Part shown: positions 35,601-50,644 of the stretch, piece after piece | Numbering within the stretch: position 1 is the first letter of the stretch | How the letters are laid out: the number at the start of each line of letters is the position of its first letter | Assembly: GCF_025024155.1 (NCBI RefSeq) | Contig: NW_026251802.1 | Coordinates: 1 to 64,000 of the forward strand | Length of the DNA: 64,000 nucleotides | Direction of reading: 5' to 3' | Source: Gamsiella multidivaricata | Lineage: Eukaryota > Mortierellomycota > Mortierellomycetes > Mortierellales > Mortierellaceae | The notes under the pieces: generated by a model | What the model was told of the DNA's origin: nothing | Database searches by the model: none | The model's input: the letters and a program-made list of their open reading frames with translations, nothing else | Program-made: the position numbers and the translations under genes

Positions 35601-36739
35601 GGAGTATGGTCGCCATGCTTGAAAACATGTAGGGAATTCAGAATGATTACAAGGGGTATGGCGATGGCATGGTTGGATCGATGGTAGTCTAGTCGGACAT
35701 TTCATTTCTTTACAGTTTGTTCGATCATTTACACGCCTCTTTTTTCCTTCCGAAGCTGCCCTATCCACTGGGATGTTGAAGGCATGTTCCACTTCAGAAC
35801 ATGCCTTAAGCCGAGTGGTGTGGAAAAGTGGATTGAACAAAAGATCCTCTTTTTTTTGCGTTTTATTTGACGGCTCTCTTTGTGTAATGTCAAAGTGCTC
35901 CTGTGCTTAATGCCTTTTCCCTTTGTACTTTTTGTTTTTGTTGTTGCGCTCTCTTGTTGTAAGGGTTGGTTGCTTGTGGCACCATCCGCAACGAAAAACT
36001 CAATGCGCTGTCGTTCAAAAATATCACATACTTTCTTTTTGCCCTATCCGCCTTCCGTCGTCCTTACATGTCTTATCCTGACGCTTGTTTGAATGGCGAT
36101 AGCTCGGTCCTCGACGCCGACGACTTGCAGGATGTGAGCGGAGTGATGGGGCTCCTTTGTACGCCGGCATGTAGTCTCCATCCCACCACTTGCAGGAGAC
36201 TGTAATAGCAAGCTACCAGGAGTCTGCTGTACATGAACCATGTCATTTGATGGGCAATATGGACACAATGATGTGCGCGTTTATGTCCTCTACCAGGCCG
36301 ATGGGTTTGGAAAGAACGTGCGGATGAATTGAGGAAGTTGCCGGACTACCGGTTATTGAGTACTACAGCCACTCAGCTCGCGAAGTCCACATCTTTTTTT
36401 TACTGTTGAAGTCGTGCCTTGTTACTTCCCCAAGCGCCGTCCGCTGAACATGGGTTGATGGACAAGGGCCGCAACAGACGATGATGAATGCCTCTGAAAG
36501 AAGGATAATATAGCAAACTAAAAGTACGACGCTGGTTGAGAGAGTTCTCGCGACTGCGATGCCCACCCACCCTCGTTCATCTTCGGACAACAACGAGTAT
36601 ACTAGATTACTCAATGTGGACTTTGCTCTGCCTGTGTTCCGCCCATCCATCCTAATATCAGTCGAAAGAGACGACTGTTACTTTATCTTTTTTATCTATT
36701 GTAAATTGTATTAGAACCAACTGAATTATTACTCATACC
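32686..36739. other. 4-kb gene-poor stretch
   Basis: After the RSA4 3' flank I find no conserved coding sequence, tRNA or known repeat on either strand. Visible items are AAAC-type tetranucleotide runs near 33470, A/T homopolymers (33796, 33966, 35233-35250) and a perfect inverted repeat at 35779-35807. Short frames here are of chance length and lack domain signatures. It may carry regulatory DNA for the Ndt80-like gene downstream. Confidence 0.4.
35779..35807. repeat. Perfect 11-bp inverted repeat, 7-base loop
   Basis: AAGGCATGTTC (35779-35789) is followed after seven bases by its exact reverse complement GAACATGCCTT (35797-35807). It could form a short hairpin or be a dyad protein-binding site. 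It lies about 2.3 kb upstream of the Ndt80-like start codon in sequence with no gene. Confidence 0.6.
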
Positions 36740-38099
36740 CGTTGTTTGGTAGTGATGGTAGGAGACAGGGCCACTTGTACTATAATGAACTCAATAATAG
36801 ACCGAGGACCTTGTATTCTTGTGTTCTTGTGCCTCCTGGCTCTTGCTCAACATGCACTGTTGTTGTATCTACAGCAGACAGCACCCTTTGCCCACATCAT
36901 TCGTCCTCCTTCATCTTCTTTCGTTCTGCAGCGAGACAACACAACAAAAAGCACGACGCCCTCTATTCCGAGCGAGAGAGAGAGCACAGAAGTTTTCTGG
37001 GTTCGGTTGACTGGTCAAAGCCGTTTTGTCTTAGTTTCCTTATTCACTTAATCTGTTCTCTTACTCATTCACTTCGTCCTTGGGGTTCATGTCCTCTCTT
37101 CTCAGGCGTAGTAAGTTGCCGTAGTAGTCTCTCTCCCTCGTCCCTTCTCCCTTTCCTCTTTCTTCACACTCCATCATCACTCTCATCCTCTTTTTCCTCA
37201 TTCGAACCCACTTTTTTTTTTCTTTCTTTCTTTCCTCCTTCCTTTCTTCCTCCTTCTCACCCCTCCTTCTACCCCCATCTCCTCCTCACCTTTTCTTATT
37301 GCATTCATTTAAATTTATCTTTTTCACGCTTTTATTTTTCTTATTTTTATTTCATTTTTCCTATACTCTTTTATAACCCCCCCCCGCACATCCGCCCTCG
37401 AGCGTCCCATTCTAATCCCTATTTTTCCCTTTGACGAACCTCGGCAGCAAAAAAGTCTACTTCGCCATCTTTTCATTCCTTCTTTTCCTAGTTGGCAGAG
37501 TGTCCTTTCTTTCTCTTCGCCGTCCTTCTCCCTTTCTTTTTTTCATTATTCGCTCAGTCGCTGTCGTACTATAGTTCTCTCGGTGCTCTCGGCTTCCTTT
37601 TGCGCTCTCCTTCTCTAAACACCTGTAGTAAAAAGAACAAAATACCCAGCGTACTAAGGGTCAAACGAGCTTGAGCCAACCAACAACCGACGCTGACACC
37701 CCTTCCTTCCAAGCAAAGCACAGGCACACAAACACAGGGCAACAACACATCCGCACGCTCATTCTTTCTTCGCTCATTTTTTCACTCACGCACAACCACA
37801 TCCACGCAGCGCAACGCAACGCACGAACATACGCACATAATCCGAGTGGTCCGTTCTCCACTTCCCCCCCCTTTCTTTCCCTTGTCGTATTCTTTTGCTT
37901 ATCTTTACCCTCGGTAGTCTTTCCTTTGCAGTACGCACTCAATCCTTGAACTTGAACACACCGTTACACGTCCTGCATCTCCACAGCGTTCTTTGTTTCA
38001 CACTTTTTTTTTGGCACTTCGTGATACATCTTTTTTAAGACCATTTCTCAAACTCATACCCTACTCCACTCTTCTTCAGCTACATCTACTGCCACAGCA
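36740..38099 (+). promoter_or_regulatory. Long CT-rich leader/promoter of the Ndt80-like gene
   Basis: From about 37080 to 38099 the plus strand is strongly pyrimidine-rich, with runs such as TTTCTTTCTTTCTTTCCTCC near 37210 and CCCCCCCC at 37378. Similar CT tracts precede the gene at 48154, so this looks like the usual style of fungal core promoters or 5' leaders. The open 230-codon Ser/Phe/Leu-rich frame inside it (36742-37434) follows from the composition and I do not count it as a gene. Several ATGs in the leader could act as upstream ORFs if transcribed. Confidence 0.5.
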
Positions 38100-41000
38100 A
38101 TGACTGCTGCAACATCCCCGATTACCAGCTTAACAGACCTCGGCAAAGAGCGGCCTTCGGCCATGTCTGCTGTCAAACAGCACGCAGAATACTCGGATAG
38201 GGCCGAGCCAAGGTCCATGTCAATGGATTACACCAACAGCTCCAGCAACAACGCCTCTGGACTCACGACTTATTCAACCCGACACCAGCAACAGAGTCAT
38301 TACGGTCAAGAACACACTGGCGGATACAGCGATGAGTACTACGACCAGCAGCAGCAGCAGCCGCAGCACTACAGCAATGGCCACGGCCATAGCCACCACT
38401 CGTCCTCGTCCTCTTCCTCATCCTCACACTATGCCCACAACTCTAATGGTTCCTATCTGCCGCCTCCTATCCATACTGTGTCCTCCTTTGCACATGGCAA
38501 TGGCAATAGCAATAGCAACAGCAATAATGACGACCCTTCCCTGTACGCCTCTCACTACGGCCATGCCCAGCCCATCCACGGCTCCTTTGTCTCGCCCACC
38601 TCACCCTCTGTGTCCTCAACTCAGCTATCGTCGAATGGTGCTCAGTACGGTTATCAGCAACAACAGCCACAGCAGCAGGGCCACTACGACTATGACCACC
38701 CCCAAGCCCAATACCACTCTTACCATGCACACCACGCATCATACCCTCAGGATCATCATCAACACCCCTTGTAAGTGTTTTATCAGTGCAATTTTTTTTC
38801 CGCTTGTGTTCAGATGAAGGGGGATGCATAGAACACAATTCTCGGTGGCGGGTGCCTTTGTAGCCTTTGTTATATCAGCATGCGCGTGCTATTCTACTGC
38901 TGTTTCCCCATTTTTTCAGGGGCTATCATCATGAAAGGCATTGCTGCAGTCAAGAACAGACCAAAAATCAAGCCAGGGCAGCTTTATAATCCAAGCATCT
39001 GCTGATAATTGGTCCTTTTTCTTCACATATCTTAGAAGTCCATCCAGCGAAGGAAACGGACATCATTTTTATAACGGCCACCCAGTTCCTGTCGGGAAGG
39101 TGGTAGACAACAGTAATAGTCTCAGCAATGGATCGTATTCGTCTTCGGCCTCTTCTACGCACTATTCGTCCAGGTAATCATCAGATGTCGTTTGTACCCT
39201 GGAGATGATATGAGAGGCATGTGCGAAGGATCTACATACGCTGAGCACTCTTTACGGCACCCTTCTGAGGGCGGACAAGGCGGACAAAACATAATGAGCG
39301 GAAGTTTAACGCTCTTGTACTTCTGGATGCACGCTCGAGGTGGTAGCTAAAGGAGTGCGGCGTCAACTTTTTTTTTTCCTGTGGAGGCTGAGTTTTATAT
39401 GATAGTGTCTGGAGGTATGATGAAGAAGCGCTTTATTGTGGCGAACCCATTGCTTTCCTGCGGATCTGATTGTTGACAGGGCATGTCGATTACCTTGCAA
39501 ACCTGGGTTTGCGGCGGCTGTGATTGGAGTGGTGAGGACGAAATTCGAATGGAGATGGGTATCTCTGGGACCGTACCCGGACCCGTTCTAGCCTGAAACC
39601 CCTAGGACCACTACTTACTGGTCCACACAGGCCCTCTGGTGCGTTTTTGTCTTCTGGGATCTAACCAAAGAAGGGTCAGAGGGAGGTGGAGGGGGACGAA
39701 TGGGCACTCATTTCTCGTGTCCTAAATGGAATGTTCAGAGCCCTTGTCTCTTCTTTTCTTCTTTGGCTGTTGTTGTTGTTGTTATTGTTGTTGTTGCTAT
39801 TAATGTACACTGATGGATGGCGAAGGATGGTGCTCAAACTCGAAGGGGAGGAGCATCGGGGGTTTATTCTGGTCCAAACGAAAACGAAAGAAGCAGGAGA
39901 ATGGGCCGTGTTTCTTGGCTTTGTCACACGAAGGCAGCACAGGGTGGGAGCCAATCAGCATGCGAGCTGTGTTCCCATCAGACGGATAGTGTTTAAACAA
40001 ACAAACGTCTTCGTTCTTCTTCTTGCCGGTGATCCCAAATAGAAACCACCCTTATGGATCAAGTGCCCACAGTCACAGCAACCCCAACCACAACAGCCAC
40101 AGCAGCGTCGACTCGAGTCTGCCAGAGGGCCACGGCGCCGGACTCGGCATTGGCCCCGAGGGTGTGCTTCCCAGCAGCAAGTCAGACAGCTCCTCGATGG
40201 TCTACTCGACCTCGGCACCCTCGCCCTCGACTGCTCATGCGCTGGTCGCAGCGAGACCCAAGCGACGGTCAGAGACCTTTGCCCACCAGGAGAGCCCGTA
40301 TTTCTATCCTGCCCAGCAGCACTACAACCTCTTCAGTGTTGACCAGTCCATGAGGTGAGCATCCTTCCAGCCACATTCCACCCACTTGAGAGAATTGTGC
40401 ACCTACACCAGCCTGGTGCCCATTTATTTAACCCCGCATTTGTCAACTAACGTTCACCGCACGCATCCTTATTCCGTATTTGTGCATGAAATTATAGCTA
40501 CAACATCAAGATTGCAGCCAAGATCGACAGAGGTTTCTTTTTAGCCGCGAACGACTGGACCTGCTATCGTCGCAATTATTTCCAACTCAGTGCGTCCTTT
40601 TCCATTCTCGGACTGGACTCCTCTGTCCACCCCGAGGTGCCCTGTCTCCTAGACCGGAATGGCGATCTGGTCACAGTCAGGGCCTTTTTGGTTTGCATTG
40701 GAGCACAGATCCAGAACGGAGAGAAGGTGATCGAGCTTGTCCAGCATACCCCAAAACGTGACAAAGGCCCGCAGATTACCCCTCGGCCGACGCATATCCG
40801 GGCCGGCGGCGACTTGAGCACCAGTGCTACTGGACCCGCTAGTCCAAGCGTGGTCACGTTTGAGCGGGTGCAGTTCAAGACAGCGACGGCTAACAATGGC
40901 AAGCGCAGAGCTGCCCAGCAGTATTATCAGGTGCACGTTGATCTCTTTGCAGAACTCGACAACGGAGACTTAGTCTTGGTCGCCAACTCGTTCTCGGCGC

Positions 41001-41998
41001 CCTTGGTCGTCCGTGGCCGCTCCCCAGGCCACTATGCTGACAATGATGATGCGCACATGGAGTGCTCTCATAGCTCAGACTCGCGGCGCCATTACAGAAA
41101 CGACAGCGTCAGCAGCGGTGGAGGCGGACCTCTTGGATCACCAATCTCCCCTGGCGAGTATCCTTACTACTCTGGCTACGCATATGGACCGTCATACCCT
41201 TACCAGTCCCTGGGCTCGGCTTCGCATATTGCAGCTCAAGCGCATGATTCCAGCTATTACGACCGCAAAGATTCAGAGTCCTACCCTGCGAGCCCTCTGT
41301 TGCCTGCTGGTCCTCATCCTGGTGGTAAGTTGGACATGGTTTTTGAAAACGGTATCTCTTTTTGTTCTGTTTGAAAATGAGACGTAGGAAAAAAAAAAGC
41401 AAAAACTCATTCTTTTTTCGTTTTAATTTGCCACCATTCTGCAGAATCAGTCTCGCCTGATATGTACAGTCCATCAGGATTCGTGGGACCCGAACCCACA
41501 GTATCAGCAGCGTACAACAGTCGACTTGCACAGATGTCCAGCCATCACCCACAGGGCTACGGCAGCAGTGCTTATGGTCAATACTCGTCCTACGGTAGCC
41601 AACAACACTATGACATGTACAGGGATCAGGATCACGAGACACAAATGGCAGGATTACGGATCCATTCCCCCACGAGCCCCATGCCATTGAGCGCCACTGG
41701 CTCGCCAGCAGTGACCCCGCGCCGGCAGTCGTTCAGCTCTTCCTTGATTTCAAGAAAGACAGAGCGCGGTGTTGGCGGCTCGACCACGCGTAAATCGCGC
41801 TCGATCTCGTTGTCGGGCACGACAACGACGACGACGGTGAGCAAGCTGTCATCGGCGAACAAGGTGCGCTCGTCGCGTACGGTTCCTGTGACTCCAACGA
41901 GGGATATGATTGGAAAGGGCACCGGCAGCGGCAATAACCATGGTTTCTCGAAGGACCGTATCCCGGAATCACCGATGGAGGAACAGCACCCATTGTAA
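38100..41998 (+). CDS. Ndt80/PhoG-like DNA-binding transcription factor
   Basis: Five exons (38100-38770, 39036-39173, 40043-40354, 40498-41324, 41445-41998) join in frame to 833 aa. The first 370 residues are Ser/Gln/His/Tyr-rich and disordered. The Ndt80-type immunoglobulin-fold domain covers about 375-550, starting YNIKIAAKIDRGFFLAANDW, then NYFQLSASFSI and ending LVLVANSFSAPLVVRGRSPG. The tail is Ser/Tyr/Gly-rich with basic patches (RKSRSISLSG). Known of the family: yeast Ndt80 controls mid-meiosis genes, while filamentous homologues (for example VIB-1) regulate incompatibility, carbon and nitrogen responses. Which role applies here is unknown. Intron 2 is long (869 nt) and holds a (GTT)n tract near 39770-39795. 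CDS is preceded by a long CT-rich leader. Confidence 0.92.
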
Positions 41999-42121
41999 TT
42001 TAATAAGTGAGCGGAATATGACTCAACTTTGGAAGCGTTGGTGATTGTGGTTTAGGATCCGGCAAGGCACGTAGTTTGATCCGAGTCGCTGTCGTTTTTT
42101 TTTCTCCTTGCAACCCTCTTC

Positions 42122-42180
42122 ATCACATACACACATACACACATACACACATACACACATACACACATACCCACCCACTC
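42122..42180. repeat. ACACACATAC-type microsatellite and A-run
   Basis: Tandem copies of the decamer unit ACACACATAC run from about 42127 to 42172, just past the Ndt80-like stop codon. A 20-base A-run follows at about 42200-42220. Simple sequence only. Confidence 0.9.
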
Positions 42181-42829
42181 ACACAAAGCAGAAAAGGCTA
42201 AAAAAAAAAAAAAAAAAAAAGAATGAAAACGTTTGGCAACAACGAAGAGCGTGCGCTGGCTCGTACCGCTTAGTATATTCCATTTAACGTATTATGAATC
42301 GTACTCTCTCGGTCGTTCTGTTCCATTTATTGCAGTGTACTCTGATATTGCAATAAACAGCACTGTTGACGGTAAAAGGATGATCTCCTGTTGAAAAAAA
42401 AGCCAAAAACAAGGAAGCTCCAAATTTGACCCGCAACAAGAATGGCACGAAGCTCTTTATTTCGGTGAGTCGTCAAGCTGTATAAATCAGGGGCGGCAGC
42501 ATCATCACGTCCAGGGTTTTCCTATCTGTCATTCAAGGCCAAATGTAGAATTAAAAAAGCCAATGGATGTACGCTTATATGAATTCCATACACAGTTCGT
42601 GGGTCTCAATAGCCATTGTTCGCAATCACAACGTATCTTCTCACACGCGTCTTTCTGGATCTTGCTCTCGCGCGCGACGAGCGTGCGCGCGACGCGTGGT
42701 GAAATACTAAAAGAAAAAAAACTTCCAAACGCGTCAAGTGGCTTACCTCAATTCCTGAAGTTCGCGTAAAGGAACCCAGACGAAGAGACCGAGTTGATCG
42801 ATACAACACATCAGCATCACGGGGACGTC

Positions 42830-46152
<3,323 letters not shown>

Positions 46153-48153
46153 ATTAAAAAATTCCTAGGCGAAGAGATTGTTATGCCTAAAAGAAATAAA
46201 GGGGGCAGGAAAGGCTGTTTTGGGGGTGGGTTCAAGATCCCTTAGATCTTTTTTTTTTTTTTTGGTGTCGATCATTGCGCAAAGAAGGGGCAGAAGGAGA
46301 AACACCACTTCCCCCGTTGTTCACATGCAAGTGTCGACAATTCACAGGCACCACTATTCGGATCTAGCTCCTCGTCTTTCGTCGTCGTCCCTTGTCTACT
46401 TCCTCGGACACGGAGCGAAAAGCAGATTACAACGAAATACGGGGATACCAGAGAAAGAGCTAGAAACTGTTTTATTTTCTAGGCTTGCCCTGAACAATCC
46501 GTATCAGTAGAACTAGGCTAGATAACAAACTTGCGAAATCATGTCATCACCGGTCAAATGTATAAATGGCAGCGAATTAGGGTGTGGGGGTCCCCGTTCA
46601 TTACTTTGTTTTTTATGTTCGTTGGCCCGTGTTCGTTGACGATAGAAAAAAAAGGGCACGCAGGGGCATATGAATTGGAAGGAAACGGATGTGGCCAGAA
46701 AAGGAGGAGAATGAGATATGTGTGCCTACGCACCTACCTAGTTTTACTCACACGCATAATGAAACCCACACCATACCAAAACTTGCCATGTCCATGCCCA
46801 TGGCCATGTTGCTCATACCATGCCATGCTACATGGATTCATATTGTCGCGTGTGCCTGTCTGTTGTGCATTCAGTACGAGTCAGCCCTTTTCAATTGTCG
46901 GGAAGAAAATAATTAGATGCGGTCCCGACCCAGGACATGGGCATAGACTTTGGTGAGATTTTTTTTTCGGCTCTCTCTCGCTTTCTTTATAAAATGGGAC
47001 CCAGGTCTGGTTGTATTCGATTTTCTATTCATATCTCAAAAAAATAGCCCTTTTTTGCAGTGCAGGATGCATTGCAGGAAAAAAGGACGCATCCGATGCG
47101 ATGGGTGGATGGACATGTGTGTAGTCAGACAAAGAGCAAGAGCGAGAAGAGAGAGATCGGGGGTAGGTGTGTGCACACACGGGGAGAAAGGAATGGTGTT
47201 GAGCTGATGTGGTCTACTGACAGCTTCATACAGGGGCCCAGAAAAGTCCTTCAGAGAGATAGAAAGATGACCATGGGCAAAGTAAGAGAAAGAGAGCGAA
47301 AAATCACATGAGAGGAGGAGGGAAACGCGTTTCTTTGGCCCCTCGTCTCCCAGGTATAAAAGGAAGCAGACCCTCTGGTTTTTTTTGTTAGAGTCTCTCT
47401 TCCTTCTCGTTCTCTTTCTTTATATTTGTTTCCGGCCCCGATTCTCATTCTGATTGCCACTACATCTTCCCGTTCACTTACTCTCCCACACTCTCCCTGT
47501 GTGGTCTTTCTCCAATTGCTTCGCTCCCTCTCTCTTCCTCTCTTGTCAGCCAACCTCTCCGCTTTTATCCGTCTCTTCTCTCGTTCCATCACACTCCCTC
47601 TTTCGCTCGTCCTGTCACACATCCAAGCTTCCTTCTTTCTCCTCTCTTGCTCCCTTGCTGCAAACAAACAAAGGACGACCTAATCCATTCGCACCGTTTT
47701 CATTCCTGCAGAACTAGGGTTGCTTGACTCTTTTTTTTTTCTTTGGGTCCGCCTTCTGATTGGATTGTTTGCGTGTTCTTGTTCGTGTAGCCCTTCCCTG
47801 TCGTCGTTGTACCCGCCATCTCTTCTTTTGTATTATATCACACCCTCTTCTCACCTCTTTCTCTCTCTTTCTCTTTCTTCCCTCCTCCCCTCCCCCTCCC
47901 CTCCCCATTCATTACCCCCACAGACAACAAAACTGCAGCTGCGTTACGCCCTCGAACACCGCTGAGAAACAGCCGCATATATCTCCATACCATCCTCCAA
48001 CACACTCAACCCCCGTTTCTCTCTTTTCTTCGCTTCGACTCCTGCAGAACACATTTCTCCCGCTCCCGCTCATTGGACCCTTCCCCCTCTCTCGCTCCGC
48101 TCCGTTCAATCCATATACTCCATATACCAGTAATTTAATATCTCATAATCATA
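46153..48153. other. 2-kb intergenic region with CT-rich leader
   Basis: No gene is recognised from 46153 to about 47340. From about 47380 to 48150 the plus strand becomes very pyrimidine-rich (CTCTCTTCC... and CCCTCCCC runs), like the leader before the Ndt80-like gene, and probably serves the gene starting at 48154. A TATAAAA lies near 47354, with a purine-rich patch just upstream (GAGAAAGAGAGCG). Confidence 0.45.
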
Positions 48154-50118
48154 ATGCCCTGCCGTGCTGCCCCTCCCCCTCCCCCTCCCCCACACTCGAC
48201 CCTGGACCTGACACCCTCACCGCCCGCACTCTCGAATCCACTCGTCTACCGGTTGCGGACCTGCTGTCTCCAAGAGTTTCTCCCCAGGGTCTCGATCGTC
48301 CAGCGATCCTCAATATCCACCACAGGAGCTATCACATCAACAACATCCGCAACGGCGCCGCTACGCCCCTTCCCTTCGTCCTCTAGCTCTTCGGAATCGC
48401 ATTCGTCTCTTTACTGTTGCTGCTCTCCAAACAGCTCGAGTTTGAGTTCGACCTCTGTGGATCACACGACTCGCCCCTGTCCACGTTCACACCACGCGGT
48501 TGTGACTCCTCGTCGTTCGGGCGCTACTCAACTCTCTGCGCTGTTTAATAGCGACTTCGCCAGTAGTTGTGGTAGCAATGCATGCTGCGGTATCATTGGC
48601 AACAGCAGCAGCAGCAACCACACCATCGACAATGTCGTCTCGCCCTCGTCATGCCCTTCAATTGCACACGCCCAAGCTCAACAGGATACGCCTGCATGTT
48701 CATCAACAGCGACTTCTGGATGGCAACATCCTCCGACAAACATCCCGCTCGCGCAGCTTCAAACTGCACTCGCACATCGGTTCCTGAGATGGGCGGTGTC
48801 TGAGCAGATTGTCGTCGGCGCTGAGCAGGACCAACAACGTGTGGAGCAATTTTCCCAAGAGCAGCAGCAGCAACAACAGGAGAAGGATGCACAAGAGAAA
48901 GAGCAAGAGCAACGCGACATGATCGATAGCGATCAAGGGACGATGCACAATCAAACGCTATCTGCGGATGATGAGCTGGCTCAAATGAAATCGATCGCTG
49001 CAGCAGGGCAGGATTGGGCAGCAGCCCATGATCTAGTGTGGCCAGAGGGGGATTATTACATGGCCCAGAAGAGCTTCATCCGTGAAGGCGTTGCCCATTT
49101 GAAACGTGGTCGGCGTTATATCTTTGTGGAACCTGTTCTTGGACCGGCAACGTCGTACCTGTACCCGAGGTGGAATGATTCTACTCCAGCAGGGGAAGGC
49201 GTCGACGGTGTCTTGGAGGAAGCAGCGGACGAGGGAAGGAATGACGCGGTGGTTGCGCCGACGACGACGACGGCGGCGGATGAGCTTGAGGAAGATAAAA
49301 ATCAGGATGACGATGTTGTTCAAAATGAAGTCTTTGAGGACGTAGATGGAAAGATTGAGGGAGCGGAGAGTATGAATGGGGATGATAAGCGGACGGACGA
49401 GGATGATGAATCTGAAGACCGTGCGTACGAGGCCTCGCTTGCTGTTGCTTCCGACAAGGGTGCTGAACGCGTTGAGAAGGAGGAGACGGACGAAACGGCT
49501 AATGGTGGCGACAATCCTTCGAGCACGACTACCGCCCTCAACAACAGCAATACCAGCAGTAGCAGTAGCAGCAACAACAGCAACAGCAACAGCAACAGCA
49601 CCACCACCACCAACAACAGTGCCAATGCCGCCAGCAATACAACGAACAACAACAATGTCAACAGCCACGAGGACAACTCGGCCCGTCATCTGCCCTCCGA
49701 GTTCCTGGAGCCGTATTCCCCTCTTTTGGACCCCTCGACCGACGGCCAGGACCAATTTGAGTACGGTCTTTACGAACTGCAGTATATCCCCAAGATCCAG
49801 CGCCTGTTGCCACATCAGTTCCTACCGACGCGACAGTCGTTCATCGTCCATCTGGACGAGGACCGTCCGACGCTGGCCTCACCGGTACCGATGCACTCGA
49901 AGCGGAGCGAGTGCCGATGCCAGCTAATGATGCGCAAGGTACTCATGCACCGCGATTTGTTCCAGGTCTGGCCGCCGATCCCACCCGTGCGCACGCTCCA
50001 GGAGCGGATTCAGGAGGCCGAGGAGGAGGCGAGGATGTTGGAAATCAAGCAGAAGGTGCAGATGCAGACTAAAAACTGGAGAGAAACCCTTCAGACCCAA
50101 GTCGTCGCCTGCGGATAG
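48154..50118 (+). CDS. Hypothetical protein with Asn/Ser/Gln tracts
   Basis: An open 654-codon frame from the first ATG after the CT-rich leader. The first 200 residues are Pro/Ser/Cys-rich and may be over-called. A more ordered region follows: LAQLQTALAHRFLRWAVSEQIV (amphipathic), a Gln/Glu-rich helix, then DWAAAHDLVWPEGDYYMAQK and YIFVEPVLGPATSYLYPRW. An acidic stretch and a Ser/Asn homopolymer region (49550-49660) precede a conserved-looking C-terminus (FEYGLYELQYIPKIQRLLPH, then CRCQLMMRKVLMHRDLFQVW). I do not recognise a family. Start choice is uncertain, and a spliced or later start is possible. Confidence 0.55.
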   Translation: MPCRAAPPPPPPPHSTLDLTPSPPALSNPLVYRLRTCCLQEFLPRVSIVQRSSISTTGAITSTTSATAPLRPFPSSSSSSESHSSLYCCCSPNSSSLSSTSVDHTTRPCPRSHHAVVTPRRSGATQLSALFNSDFASSCGSNACCGIIGNSSSSNHTIDNVVSPSSCPSIAHAQAQQDTPACSSTATSGWQHPPTNIPLAQLQTALAHRFLRWAVSEQIVVGAEQDQQRVEQFSQEQQQQQQEKDAQEKEQEQRDMIDSDQGTMHNQTLSADDELAQMKSIAAAGQDWAAAHDLVWPEGDYYMAQKSFIREGVAHLKRGRRYIFVEPVLGPATSYLYPRWNDSTPAGEGVDGVLEEAADEGRNDAVVAPTTTTAADELEEDKNQDDDVVQNEVFEDVDGKIEGAESMNGDDKRTDEDDESEDRAYEASLAVASDKGAERVEKEETDETANGGDNPSSTTTALNNSNTSSSSSSNNSNSNSNSTTTTNNSANAASNTTNNNNVNSHEDNSARHLPSEFLEPYSPLLDPSTDGQDQFEYGLYELQYIPKIQRLLPHQFLPTRQSFIVHLDEDRPTLASPVPMHSKRSECRCQLMMRKVLMHRDLFQVWPPIPPVRTLQERIQEAEEEARMLEIKQKVQMQTKNWRETLQTQVVACG

Positions 50119-50644
50119 ACGCGACGCGAGCTAAAAGCATTTACTCTCATTCACAATACATAGAACTTAGATTCTCCCAACGCCAAAACCCCCCTCCCCA
50201 TCACTTTGTATAAAACACACTTGTATATCATCATTAAAAATGGAGAATGTATCTTTTCCCTCCTCTCTTCGAGTTCGAGCTCCACTAGCGCGTCATGCAA
50301 AATACAACTGCAGTTCATAAACGCAAGGAACCGCTAACGGCAATTGTCCGACAAAACCGGTGTGGCATGCATGCGAGGAGACCCATGGCTCATTTCTCCT
50401 TGTCCTGATGAAATCTTGATAACAACGCTCTTTAATCCTCTCATCGCCTAAGCACAAGTAGACGACTATCGATTGACCATCAGCTAGACCATGCTGTAAT
50501 GTTGCAAGGTATGAAAAATGAACGGAAGCAAATGTCAATGTGTTACTTCGCTTGCCATTATCTTTATTTTCAAGCAATATTTCAATTGAATATGCGCACA
50601 ATAGACTAGTAAGTTCGACCCAAAGAATGAAATGATTGTGCATT

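Noticed and set aside
36742..37434. 230-codon Ser/Phe/Leu-rich frame
   Set aside because: Produced by the CT-rich leader; no domain and no conserved pattern.
42122..42180. Possible CRISPR-like short repeat array
   Set aside because: Perfect tandem decamer without spacers, i.e. a microsatellite in a eukaryotic genome.
47251..47667. Arg/Glu-rich minus-strand frame of 138 codons
   Set aside because: Antisense of a CT-rich leader; composition artefact.
50260..50290. Possible tRNA T-arm (GAGTTCGAGCTCC)
   Set aside because: No matching acceptor, D arm or anticodon arm upstream or downstream.
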